A stretch of DNA of 64,000 bases from Manduca sexta (taxonomy: Eukaryota > Arthropoda > Insecta > Lepidoptera > Sphingidae): the NCBI RefSeq assembly GCF_014839805.1, contig NC_051141.1:20840777-20904776 (forward strand), given 5' to 3'. Position numbers and translations under genes: made by a program. Positions 10,822 through 22,018 of the stretch are shown here, one piece after another. The notes beneath the pieces are model-generated. The model did no database searches, was not told the origin of the DNA, and saw only the letters and a list, made by a program, of their open reading frames with translations. Positions within the stretch are counted from its first letter, which is position 1, and each line of letters starts with the position of its first letter.

Positions 10822-12701
10822 ATATGTAATAAGTATTATCTTTAGTATAATATGAAGCACGGTACACAAAGTGTTACAACTCGCCATACCCGTGGAACAC
10901 ATCAGTGTGTCGCGCTCCGGGATGTGTTTGCGTGTTTATAATTACAGGAACTTCTTCGAAGCCAGGTTTCGTGTTATACACAACATGGAAGAAAACAGAA
11001 CTCGAACAACATCGAGTATCGGTTCTAGCACCAACTTTGACATCTATGTGTTCATTCATAGATAACAAAGCTAGTGCATGAATCTGTATTCACCGCCGCG
11101 ACGCATGGCTTCTTCTGCTTTCGATGAAGAGTTCAGCGATCAGCGACACCAAGTGGGCATGTGTGGCAACAGAGTATTACACCAAACATGGGTGCAGTTT
11201 ACCGAAAATGAATCTCAAGCACATTTGACTACTTAAGTAAGTCGTTACAAAGCATCTGATTCTTCATTGTATTTTATCTTAATTTCAATCCTTGTTAACT
11301 ACTTCGACGCCAGCTCACCTGATGTACATGACATGACAATATCAGGACTAGAACAATATCGAGTATCGCTTTTGGCACCACTTTTGTTAGCTATCGATAG
11401 TTCAGTCACAAGTGAAAAAGCTTATGCGAGTAACAATACCTGTATACATTTAGTAAAACACACATTTAGATACCTACATAGACGATTAGTGTAATAATGT
11501 TCATAGAAATTCATCACAAGTATTGCAACAATCAGCGGTTTTGAAATGGGTATTAACTTATATAATAAGGATATTTATTATTTATTATGCTTGTTTTCTC
11601 GTTTAAAAAATGTTTTATAATACTATTACTTTAACTAATGAAAACATCTTGAACAAACCTACATATCTGAGAATTCTTCATTAGAATATTGAAGGTATGT
11701 GAAGTCCGCCAACCCGCACTAGGTCAGCGTGGAGTCCACCAGTTTAGTCCTAAAGCCGCTCAGTAGAGGAGACCCGGGCTTAGTATTACTAACTACGCAG
11801 TACCTAATACTAGGCTAGTATTATAAACTAATTATATGGACGGTGAGTATTCCAGAAACGCCACGTGATCAAACCTTCCGTCCGAGTCCAGCTAGTCAGG
11901 GGATGTTTATGACAAGCCGCCTGTCCGGTGGTGTTTGCATAGCATACGGGTACGCGCCCCCGGCACCCCGAGCTGCTATTGACTACGAACTAAAGATACT
12001 CCGAGTCACTAGTATCCCAATATACCTTTACCTATATCTCAAGGCCTAAGTAGCCAATTTAAACTCTTCATTTTCTAATCCCTCGTGTCCTATTAAATGA
12101 ACCCGGTTGGTTGTAGTAGTTGATATTTTATAATAACATCTCTACAATAATGTGGGAGCACACTATGCGTGTTCAAATGAACGTTACATCAGTACTGATA
12201 TTTACGACAAAACAAAATACTAATTATGCTTGTATACGTATCATAAGTATCAAGTAATGGTTACGTTGGCAGCATGTTCGTAGCGCTCGTTCCAACACTC
12301 GTAGCATGTGCCGCCGCTCTGGCCTGCGGGTTCACTACGCGAGTACCGTTCGGGACAACGCGCTTGGCACGCGAGGCGCAACGGTTGATTATTTTTTGTT
12401 TTGACGCCTGCCGACGAAAATAGGAATTGTTATTTACTTCTAGATACTAAAATTATCTGCATATAATCTCAAGTAAATCTTGCAATCAACTAATTATAAT
12501 TTATTTATTGATTGCAGATAATATTATGTATTATTAAGCGACTGTATTTTTGTTACTAAATTGTAAATACTAAATTGAGTAAAAATTATTATCATAATAT
12601 TAACACTCCTATTCGCAAACAATATTATGAGGATGCCGGTAACGAAGGTCCATAACATTATATAACCCGATTCCTTCCAGCGTCATCAGTCAGCGTCACC
12701 A

Positions 12702-12758
12702 TTCAGTTCAAACACTGGAAACATCATTACGCTTGATATTTCCAGTGTTTGAACTGAA
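12702..12758. ncRNA. 57-nt near-perfect hairpin (array hairpin 1, unit 1/2 boundary)
   Basis: Arms 12702-12726 and 12734-12758 pair at 24 of 25 positions, with one C.A mismatch and a 7-base loop. Further copies lie at 33628-33684 and at 18134-18185, the latter broken by a hAT element. The size and pairing resemble a small-RNA precursor or a structured element, but no expression evidence is available. The ncRNA type is a hypothesis. Confidence 0.4.
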
Positions 12759-14690
12759 CCATCTGCGCAGGCGCCGTATTAACTTCGGTATTCGCTGCCG
12801 CCTCAGCCGTTGCTCGATGTTTAGTTGTTGACCACTATTTGTGATCTACTTATTATAAATATTATGGTATTTTCTTTCGTGAAAATTATCAGACGTCGCT
12901 TGAAGATGGACAGCAACGAAAATATAAAATTCTGGAAGCAGCTTTATAGAAGCACAGCGTCTCTCAGAAGTGTCAGGACGAGTTCTAGCCGTTGTTCACG
13001 AGATGTAGACATTAAGCACCTCTGAGATGAACTCGCCACGTCTTAAGCTCGTTCCTAACATTACTGAGCGGCTGCTGAGAATACCGGACGTTTTGAAAAC
13101 CACACCGGAAAATTATGTCAAAGTATGTATATTAAACCTGAATTATTGTTTATCCCCTATCATTTCAATGAAGAAGAAGAAGAAAGAAATCTATTATGCA
13201 ACAAGGAAACAGAAAAACAGCAATGAAAACTATGCTTTTTACAAAAAGGCTGAAGCCAGCGCTTGTTTTCCGTTGGACCTTTTGTTAGTTGACGTCACGA
13301 AGGGTAAAAAAACGATTATCCGTTTAAAATATAAAGAATGAATGAATTTAAAAATAACCGTGCGCAAATGTTGCCAATTTATTTTGTGGTACTGCAGTGG
13401 CCAATTACCTCTGGCAACACCTTGAACCGTATCTATTTCACAAAGTTGCGTATTCATTTTATTAGTATTAAGTAGATTTGTTAATATAGTATATTAGAAG
13501 ATGAAAGATAAGATGAGAAGTTCAGTAGTGCTGTGACAATGCAGTAGAACATGAAGACTGCAGAAGAGGAAGTCGCACGTTGTGTTCAAGAGCCAGCCAA
13601 AATATACACATGAGAGAAACAGCTGAGAAACCAAAACATCGCGGGAAGAAGAACTGGGGAGGAGCATCGCGCGCTGTGTATACTATGCTCTTTATGCGAT
13701 CTGTGTATTGATATTCACATAACATATCGAGTATACAATACACGGCGCGGAAGATGCCGCCGAGGAACCAGCGAGCGCGACGGAACACAGGCGTCTCACA
13801 ATATGTTGCTGTTAATTTGCCCGCGAAATTCAATTATTACTCTTGTTATTTCTGCCTCAATTTCTCCGCAAGTCGGCCGATTCTCGGATGGCCGCAGATA
13901 CAAGTGCAGTCAACGCAAAGTCGCCTGTCGCTGTACAGAAGCACGGCGTCTCTCAAGAGTGCTAGGACGAGTTGTGGTTGTTTTTCACGAGATGCAGGCA
14001 TTATCATCTCTGAAATGAACTTGTCTTATTTTTATTCATTTGTATGTCACATGAGTTACTATCGCAAATTATTAACCAGTTAGTTTCAAAAGCCATCGAT
14101 GAGGCGGAGGAATTATATACCATATATATATTTTATAGTATTTGAATGTTTATATGATTTAAAACTAAATAATCAAGCAGCGATACCTATTTCTCCAGTA
14201 GTGCTGCCATCTCATAGTACGGAGAAGTGAAGCAGAAGAATGTCGCGCGGGGTGTTTGGCAACCATTTTATAACATGTGTTCCTATTCATGTTATGGAAA
14301 GGATGCCAAATACGAGGTGCGATGAACAATGACGTTTGACCACTACAAGACGAATTGTGGAACAATGAAGAAATTGTCGATAAATTAATATTAATATTAT
14401 GAAATAATAATGATAACCTTGAACAAAAACTTTGATCAATTGTTTTATGATTTTTTCATCTTTAATGACAATAATAATATGTAATAAGTATTATCTTTAG
14501 TATAATATGAAGCACGGTACACAAAGTGTTACAACTCGCCATACCCGTGGAACACATCAGTGTGTCGTGCTCCGGGATGTGTTTGCGTGTTTATAATTAC
14601 AGGAACTTCTTCGAAGCCAGGTTTCGTGTTATACACAACATGGAAGAAAACAGAACTCGAACAACATCGAGTATCGGTTCTAGCACCAAC

Positions 14691-15587
14691 TATCGCGAAT
14701 TTTGTGTATTTTCAAAAATTATTTATTTATTCGTGAATATCTATTTTGTCCCCTTCAAAGTAATCCCCTTGGGATATTATACACTTGTGCCAACGTTTTT
14801 TCCAATCTTCGAAGCACTTCAAAAAATCATTTTTTTGTATCTTGTTCAGCTCCTCTTTCGATGCGGTCTTTATCTCGTCAATCGTGGCGTAGCGTCGTCC
14901 TTTCATGGGCCTCTTCAGTTTCGGGAACAAGAAAAAGTCACAGGGGGCCAGATCTGGGGAATACGGTGGCTGCGATATCATTAGTGTGTTGTTTTTGGCC
15001 AAGAAGTCGCGTACAAGCAGCGATTTTGGTACGAATTCGAGCAATTTTGGTACGAATTTTGCGGCGACCCGTCTCATGTCCAAATTATCGATTAAAATCG
15101 AATGGCACGAGCCAATCGATATGCCTAGGTCCTCGGCAATTTTTCTAACGGTGAATCGACGATTGGCCAATACCATTTTCTTCACTTCATCAAGTTTTTC
15201 GTCTGTTGTTGAAGTGCTCGGGTGTCCAGCACGCTCTTCCTCGTTCACATCTTCTCGGCCTTCTGAAAACATTTTTACCACCGATAAACGTTGCTTTTGT
15301 CCAAAGTAGCTTCTCCGTATGCCACAGTCAACATTCGGAATGCATCCGCGCACTTAATTTCGTTTTTCACACAAAATTTGATACAGGTTCTTTGTTCCAT
15401 TTTTTTGAATAGGTAAAAATCGAAGACGAATCAAAACACGTGCAAGCAAAGCAGCTGTCAACAATAACTGAACATTCAAATTGGCCGAACTTGTCAGCAT
15501 AAGTGAGAGACATATGTACTAACATATCGCCACAAAAAAATCGAAATTCGAATATACGTAACCCGCGAAAATTCAAAATTCGCGATA
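14691..15587 (-). mobile_element. Mariner element, internally deleted
   Basis: The termini are inverted repeats of at least 14 bp including the TA (tatcgcgaattttg at 14691 and its complement ending at 15587). The element is about 0.9 kb against roughly 1.3 kb for a full mariner. It sits in module D of unit 2. The uninterrupted D module in units 1, 3 and 4 shows the left junction, but the right flank is altered by a deletion. Confidence 0.85.
14727..15400 (-). pseudogene. Mariner transposase pseudogene
   Basis: The likely start is the ATG at 15400. The first about 40 codons (helix-turn-helix start) are in a different frame from the rest, so there is a frameshift near 15280. The main frame (15353-14727) carries the second DNA-binding part, with 'GREDVNEEERAGHPSTSTT' and 'RRFTVRKIAEDLGIS', both typical of mariner. 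The catalytic core is then largely missing. The frame resumes at 'PPYSPDLAPCDFFLFPKLK', which holds the last aspartate region, and runs to a normal C-terminus. The first two catalytic aspartates are absent, so it cannot be active. Confidence 0.88.
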
Positions 15588-15632
15588 CTTTTTGAACACA
15601 CCTCTATACGTATCATAAGTATCAAGTAATGG

Positions 15633-17598
15633 TTTATAGACATTGATAATGCATATAACAATGTGGATGTGTTGACTCTCATGACCATTTTGAATCGGTC
15701 TGGGGTTGGACATAAATTATGTAGATGTTTATGGGAATTTTTAAAGGAACGATATTTGCAGATAAATATTGATTCCTCGTTTATTACTAGAAGTACCAGT
15801 CGAGGATAAGCCCAAGGAGATCCTTTGTCGCTGTTACTTTTTAATGTTGTAACAAAGGATATTAGCAAACAAATAAATATTGTGACTGTCTCACAATATG
15901 CTGATGATTTTGTACTGTATACCACAAACCAATATGTTTCCGCCCTCTAAGAATATCAAACAGCCTTAAACAACTTTGTATATTTGTTACATGATATAGG
16001 TCTAGATATTTCTCCAACTAAAAGCAAGGTGTGTATCTTTCAGAAGGGGTACAGAAAATATTCTTTTCAAGTTAAAGTTGATAGTTTTGATGTTCAGTTA
16101 TCGCCGTACGTTAAATATTTAGGTGTATGGCTGGATTGCTCTTTGAGATGGTCCAAACACATTAATGAAATTTCTGAAAAAGCGTCTAAGTACTTAAATC
16201 TTTTAAAAATTTTAACAGGATCAGGTTGGGGAGTTCATCCCAAGCATCTTAGATATATATACATGGCTATGGTTCAAAGTCGATTAGATTATGCAAGCTT
16301 TTTATTTGATGATAGTGCACAGTGTTATACTAGTAAATTTGATAAAATTCAAAATTCGGCCATGAGAATCATTGGAAGCTTTTTGAAAACAACGCCAATA
16401 CACGTGATGGAGAGTGAGCTATGCCTTCAACCTCTCACTATTAGGAGACGTTATCTAGGTGGAAAATATTTGTTAAAATACAAATCTTTACAATTCAATA
16501 GTAATATTTTATCATCAGTCGAGGATGGATGTCGTGGCAGTCATACTTGGAAAGGGATAAAGGAACCGTTATAATTGATATTACAAAACCTTTTAAGGAA
16601 TGTTCAAGTAAATTGCAGTGCTTTATTAGATATGTTCGCAATGAAATATTGGGTTAGTTATATTGATACATCTGACTTCATCATTTCTTATGTTGGCGGA
16701 ATTGAACTAGCTAAAAATCTGTACAACACAGAATATTTAAAACAAAGTTGCCTTCAGTATATTCCAATTATTATAAGATTTTTACAGATGGGTCTAAATT
16801 TCAGGCGAATATTGGTGCGTCTTTCTTTGACCCACAAACAAATGCTAGGGTTCGTTTTAAAATTCATTCGGATATTTGTATTATGTCAGCCGAGCTCGTA
16901 GCTATTTTTGAAGCTTGTTCTTACGCAGAGTCAATCTTATATAATAATATTGTAATCATCGCCGACTCAAAAAGCTCTTTCCAACATTCGGCTCGGTGTA
17001 CGACTACCATTCGTGGCGCTTCTTTAGCCTATAAGATTTTAAACCAAATTATTTCGTTGAGACCTAAGATGATTAAGGTACAATGGGTTCATGCTCATAT
17101 ACGTCTTTGCGGTAATGAAAACGCAGGTTTATTAGCTAAGAAGCGACGACGGAGGGTATATTTTTAAATCCTGCACCACATTTCACGGAATTGTTAACAC
17201 AAGTAAAGCGTCACTGTATCCAACTATGGAATGAGTTTTTTAATAAACGTTCCCAAGAAAAAGGCATATGGTACCGCACGATTCAACCTGAGCCGTTACA
17301 ATCTACAAGGATTACTGATTGTGTTTTGAGCAGACAAGAGCTGGTGGCAGTAATGAGGCTCCGTTCTTTGCATATTCCGACAAATATGTTTAAGCATCAT
17401 ATGCGGGCGTCTAACTCCCCAAACTGCTCTGACTGTGGAGTAAGAGATGACGTACTTCATGTTTTATCGGAGTGTGTGCGGAGTGGGCCTCATAATTTCA
17501 GCTTTAATGTGGGCAGCATAAATAGCTTTTTGTCAGTTCCAGTATCGGAAGAGGCTAAGCCTTTATTAAAAAAATATTTTGATTTCAGCAAAATTTAG
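15633..17598 (+). pseudogene. LINE ORF2 remnant: RT, RNase H and zinc knuckle
   Basis: Reverse-transcriptase palm sequences are present, including 'AQGDPLSLLLFN' and the catalytic 'YADD' near 15900, with stop codons around 15807 and 15950. The thumb/connection part is open at 15984-16574. RNase H follows in another frame (about 16790-17150) with 'YTDGSKF', an 'SAEL' glutamate region and an 'ADSKSSF' aspartate region. A C-terminal frame (17191-17598) ends with a CxxC...H....C knuckle ('NCSDCGVRDDVLHVLSEC'). Endonuclease and ORF1 are missing. Multiple stops and frame changes make it dead. Confidence 0.85.
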
Positions 17599-17686
17599 TA
17601 GGCACTGGTAAAAGTGGACTGGACATACGGAGCAACATATTCGCGAAATAACGACCAAGCACCTTAAATAAAGATTTAAAAAAAAT
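15633..17686 (+). mobile_element. 5'-truncated non-LTR retrotransposon with RNase H
   Basis: Inserted at 'caagtaatgg|ttacg' just upstream of module G of unit 2, the site that is intact in units 1 and 3. It begins abruptly inside the reverse transcriptase and ends in an A-rich tail (about 17670-17686), which is typical of a LINE truncated at its 5' end. A short, imperfect duplication (aatgg/actgg) flanks it. The RT, RNase H and terminal zinc-knuckle order suits the I/R1-like group of LINEs. I do not claim the exact clade. Confidence 0.82.
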
Positions 17687-18884
17687 ACTGGTTACGTGGG
17701 CCGCATGTTCGTAGCGCCTCGTTTCAACACGCGTAGCATGTGCCGCCGCTCTGGCCTGCGGGTTCGCTACGTGAGTACCGTTCGGGACTATGCGCTTGGC
17801 ACGTGAGGCGCAACGGTTGATTATTTATTGTTTTGACACCAGCTGACGAAAATAGGAATTTTTATTTATTTCTAGATACTAAAATTATCTGCATATAATC
17901 CCAAGTAAATCTTGCAATCAACTAATTATAATTTATTTATTGATTGCAGATAATATTATGTATTATTAAGCGACTGTATTTTTGTTACTAAATTGTAAAT
18001 ACTAAATTGAGTAAAAATTATTATCATAATATTAACACTCCTATTCGCAAACAATACTATGAGGATGCCGGTAACGAAGGTCCATAATATTATATAACCC
18101 GATTCCTTCCAGCGTCAACAGTTAGCGTCATCATTCAGTTCAACACTGGAAATATCATTGTGCTTGATATTTCCAGTGTTTGAACTAGGGGTCGCAAACC
18201 GGTATCCCGGATTTCGAAAATACCGGAATACCGGACCAAATTAAGAACTTCAAAATACCGGTATTGATTTTACAAAAACCGGGATTTTCGGTATTTTCGG
18301 TATTTTATAAAAATATAATTCAGTACAAAATGTGTGTGGAATTATTAATTTCTCGAGTTTTAAATCGTAAAAATTTAAGCTGCTTGCAATTTCATTCATT
18401 CGTATAGGCATATATTCTATAAAGAGCGAGCAAAATACATGGCTTATGGCTATATTACTACTTTTGTTTTGTTCTAGGCATAGCGGTGTTAACTGTTAGT
18501 TGTTATTTTTATTAGAACTCATTAGAAATATTTTTTGTTCTTTAAAGTCTATCCTCATTATTCATAGACGTTATTTATCGGAGCATTGCTGTGATAACAA
18601 GTCTGTTTCTCAGTGCTGACGGCATGGCAGCCTTCGCAGTGCGTAGACGTAGGGCCGTTGTGATTGGTTAAAATTGTGATACAACTTGAATCTAGTTGGC
18701 TGTCAGATTAACAAAGCTAAACAAACAGCAAGCTGTCAGATAAACAAAACTGAGAAACATAACAGGGGGAATAGATGTAATATAGAACCTGTTTAAAAGC
18801 CTTGAGCTGTCTACAATAATGGCCTGGTATTTTATGGCAATTTCGCGGGGTTTACCGAAAGGTCGAAATTGTCGGACCAATTTT

Positions 18885-20723
18885 TGTTATAAGTCAAGTC
18901 CTTTTTTTACCCTATCTACAGCTGCGGACACACAATCGACTTGCTCCTGAGAATAAATTTGCAAGTCATCAGCATACAGATGGTACGCACATTGAAGATT
19001 TTGTGTTAAGAGGTTTATGAAGATAGAGAACAATAATGGGGCGAGTATGCCGCCTTGAGGGACGCCACGGTCTATATCACGCCAGCTAGACTAAGGATCG
19101 TCTAGGCGCATCAACTGTTGGCATCCCTGAAGATATGACGAGAACCAATTCAGTGCTTTGGGCGAGATCATAGGGTGGGAGAGGTTTGCAAGAAGAATGT
19201 CGTGACTGACTGTACTGAAGGCGTTGGAAAAATCAACCAAAGCCAAAACAGTGACTTTGGAATCCTCCATGCCCGCCCTAATATCGCCAGTCACTTTGAG
19301 GAGTGCAGTAATAATGCTATGGCCAGGTCTGATGCCAGACTGGAGTGGGCACAGTAGGTTGTTTCGGTGCACATGCTCAGACAGTTGCTTGTGAGCACAG
19401 GCCTCGAGCACTTTGGAGAGAAAAGGAAGAATAGATATGGGACGGAAATGCTTAACAAGTGATGGGTTAGGGATTTTAAGAAGAGGGATAGCAATAGCTC
19501 TCCGCCACAAAGACGGAAAAATACCACTGCTGAGGGAGGCGTTAATGATATGGGACATGATTGGTAAAAGTTGGTCCAGGATAGGGATTATCATGCGACG
19601 ACTGATGTTGTCACAGCCAGTGGCATTGGATTTAATGGACAGGATGACTCTTCTAATTTCACCCAACGGCACAGAAGAAAAATGAAAAGTATTAATGTTA
19701 GGCCTGGATAGACCCGCTAAGAAATCCATGGTACGACGCCTAGTTTGGTGATCAATCATGGTAACAGATGTGAAATGTTGATTAATGTCATCCAAACCAA
19801 TAGTCGCACCGTGGAGATCTATTTTTTTAACTTTGCCAATACCCAGAGTTCCGAGGAATCCCCAGATACTGGCTGGCGAGGAAGAAGAAATATTACTGAG
19901 AATGTGTCGACGTTTAGCATTACGTACCATCTGGTTACACCGATTCCTTGCAGCGTTAAAAAGGCACCAGTTCTCCTCTGAACGATCCCTTCTGTACTGG
20001 CGAAAAGCCCGATACCTCCATCTCATCGCCATCCTAACCCCATGTGTAATCCATGGTGCAGGAAGACATTTTAATTTAATTTTTTTTAAAGGGGCATGGG
20101 TATCAAAGAGTGAAGTGACAGCGCGGTTAAAAATTGCGACTTTATCGTCAACAGAGGTGGCTGCCAATAGGTGGTCCCAGTTAAAGTTAGCAGCGTCTCC
20201 TTTCAGCTTATCCGCATCAATGCGACCAAAAATACGCAAGTGCAATATCTTAGAGGGGAACTTGGGAGGTTTTAGGGCGTAAGACATGTAAATGAGATCA
20301 TGGTGAGAGAAGCCAGGAGCGGGAAATTGACCGTGGGAGAAAATAGGGGAAGGAGCAGAGGTGAGGATAATGTCAAGCCAAGTATCGTGACCATCCATAT
20401 TATGGTGGGTGGCTTGCAGTGGTAGGACATGCAATTTAGCAGAGTCAAGGAGAGTAAGGAGTTTACGAGATCGGGAAGAGTACCTGGCAAGGAGATCAGT
20501 ATTTAAATCAAATGTGATGAGCATATTCTGATCTTATAGATTCCAGAACTGTTTCCAGACTGGAGAAGTAATCAAGAGATGGGGGACAGTAAATAACACC
20601 TAGTAAGGTTTTCACTCTCTTGACCCGAACCTCAAGAAACAGAAAGGACATTGTTCTGTGCCCATACATAATTCGCCCTGGAACCAACAGCAATGGAAAA
20701 ATGTTTATAATATTTAGAATCAT
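18885..20723 (-). pseudogene. Jockey-like LINE fragment: endonuclease end and reverse transcriptase
   Basis: On the minus strand, 20723-20524 encodes part of an endonuclease domain ('LGVIYCPPS'). A one-base frame change near 20515 follows. The long frame 20524-19091 (477 codons) then gives the end of the endonuclease ('GFSHHDLIYMSYAL') and the fingers of a reverse transcriptase ('FRPISILPFLSKVLE', 'GIRPGHS', 'DFSNAFSTVSHD'). After a stop at 19091 the same polypeptide continues to 'RGVPQGGILAPLLFSIFIN' and the catalytic 'YADDLQIY' near 18970, ending about 18885. ORF1 and the 3' end are missing. It is nested inside the hAT element. Confidence 0.85.
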
Positions 20724-21445
20724 TAATAAATTGTCATGACATATTATTTATATAACGGACAAGCTGGGATATCGCATTAATCCAAAAAACGATCCGATTT
20801 TGAGGTTATAATTGATAGTATAAATCTACCTTGAACATTGAAAGCTTTTCAATGTTCAAGATAGATTTATAGTCCTATCATTTACGCTTTAAATATGCTT
20901 TTTATTGATATAAGTACATATCTATTATATATCGAAGCACTAAAGATTCATCACTATGTAGGTATCTGATGATTTTTACTTAAATCAGGCTATTTTAAGA
21001 CTTGAATTATATATTTTTTTATAAGTAAAAAGGTACCTAATTATGTAGTTATAGTATTTACATCCTCTAAGAGTACCCTTCAGAATTTATGTATTTTCTA
21101 TATAAACGCACGTATTCCTCGAAGAGACAAACAGAGGCGCACTGTTGACACATTTTACACACTTTTGGTAGACTCATAGGGCATGTAGGATTAAATTAAA
21201 CAAATAAAAAAATATTTTCAGTTCATATTATTTATTTCCTTATCACCTACATTGTTATATAAAATATTATCTGAGTATTGTGCAGGAGGGTTGTTGTTAT
21301 GGTAATATTTATCAATTCAGTTTTGCCAATCACCATATTAGTTAAATGAATATAATCTTTCATTATATGTACCTTCAATGATGCAGTCTTTCTAAAATTA
21401 TATTTTTGATATAAACATGATGTGGAGTATTTGTCCTTAATGGAA
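20724..21445. other. hAT interior, non-coding, with a long hairpin
   Basis: No gene. It contains an inverted repeat with arms of about 30 nt (20814-20843 and 20847-20879) and is otherwise A+T-rich. This could include the 3' untranslated region of the minus-strand gene at 21446-22018. Confidence 0.45.
20814..20879. ncRNA. Long near-perfect hairpin inside the hAT element
   Basis: Arms 20814-20843 and 20847-20879 are complementary over about 30 nt, with one mismatch and a three-base bulge, and a very short loop. The form is like a small-RNA precursor or a young foldback insertion. There is no expression evidence, and the assignment as RNA is a hypothesis. Confidence 0.35.
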
Positions 21446-22018
21446 TTATTTGATGTGAGCGAGTCCGGAGTTCCAACATTGTATTACAGAGCACGCAGCT
21501 TCTACTAACATTGTTACAGCTGAAGTATGTATAGGCTCTTGGGCCGTGGTCCAACATGCTGTACATATAAGATCAAGAGCTTCAACCTGAAAAAATAAAC
21601 AAACAAACACATTATGCTCAAATTAGAATGGCAATATATTAATATTGTGTCACACGGAATGCAGATTTATGTATTCAAATCTTCCAGCTGAATTAAATGT
21701 AAGAAACCTTCAAGCATATGACACACATTTTTTAATCAACAGTATCCTTGCTAGTTTGCTCTTAAGTTGCCACAGCAACATGCTGCCGTGTGTACTAGAT
21801 AGTATACAGACTCTATTCGCTGTCTCCACGCAGTTACCAAGAACAGGAACTGAGGAGCGAACTAGAAGTTTGGCGGCAGTTAAACTTGTACGATTAAAGA
21901 AAAATGTGCTTACCAAATGAGGCGCTGTCCATTGTTGTATACAATGGCGAATCTGCTCGTTCTCCAACACCATGGACTCGTCAGCAGAGCCACAATTAGT
22001 GCAAAAAGCAATTTCCAT
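21446..22018 (-). CDS. Small two-exon cysteine-rich protein (81 aa), lepidopteran zinc-binding-like domain
   Basis: Exon 1 is 22018-21914 (35 codons, ATG start, stop four codons before the in-frame leader) and ends TTG|GTAAGC. The intron is 21913-21587 with a T-rich tract and CAG acceptor. Exon 2 is 21586-21446 (46 codons plus TAA). Both splice sites are phase 0 and canonical. The product has an N-terminal CxxC ('FCTNCGSADES'), a short helix with 'IRHCIQQWTAP', then 'LICTACW', a second CxxC followed by tryptophan. This C-x2-C ... C-x2-C-W layout resembles zinc-binding modules seen in uncharacterised moth proteins and loosely the ZAD domain. That is resemblance, not proof. It lies inside the hAT element, so it may be element-encoded or captured. 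No hAT transposase accompanies it. Confidence 0.6.

Larger units (their letters stand above)
6722..12818 (+). repeat. Array unit 1 (A-B-B'-C-[LTR element]-D-E-F-G-H-hairpin)
   Basis: About 3.57 kb without the inserted LTR element. Modules: A 6722-7027, ending in a good donor (aag|gtatgt) with a 32-codon ATG frame 6932-7027 that finishes in phase 0 at the donor. B about 7584-7800. B' from 7817, internally deleted after the acceptor 'ctccgcag'. C about 8009-8180. D 10947-11236, with acceptor 'ataattacag' and donor 'cttaa|gtaagt'. E about 11300-11495. F about 11841-12020. G 12271-12418. H about 12600-12680. Hairpin 12702-12758. The same order recurs in units 2-5. Whether the modules are exons of a protein gene or of a non-coding RNA is not settled by sequence alone. 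Confidence 0.8.
12819..18185 (+). repeat. Array unit 2 (with mariner and LINE insertions; D to G deleted)
   Basis: Modules: A 12819-13122 (donor aaa|gtatgt; ATG frame 13027-13122, 32 codons, phase 0). B about 13637-13860. B' about 13873-14015 (acceptor 'ccgcaag', one base changed). C about 14190-14365. D from 14603, cut at 14690 by the mariner. Everything from mid-D to just before G is missing compared with unit 1, a loss of about 1.2 kb. G 17696-17850 has one extra base that breaks its open frame. H about 18040. The left arm of hairpin 1 begins at 18134. Without insertions the unit is about 2.4 kb. Confidence 0.8.

Noticed and set aside
10874..11068. 64-codon minus-strand frame recurring at 25573, 35461 and 43918
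   Set aside because: It recurs because the array unit recurs. It is antisense to the exon-like D module and crosses its splice acceptor.
15984..17598. Host gene with reverse-transcriptase and RNase H frames
   Set aside because: Broken LINE with an A-rich tail at a site that is empty in sister units.
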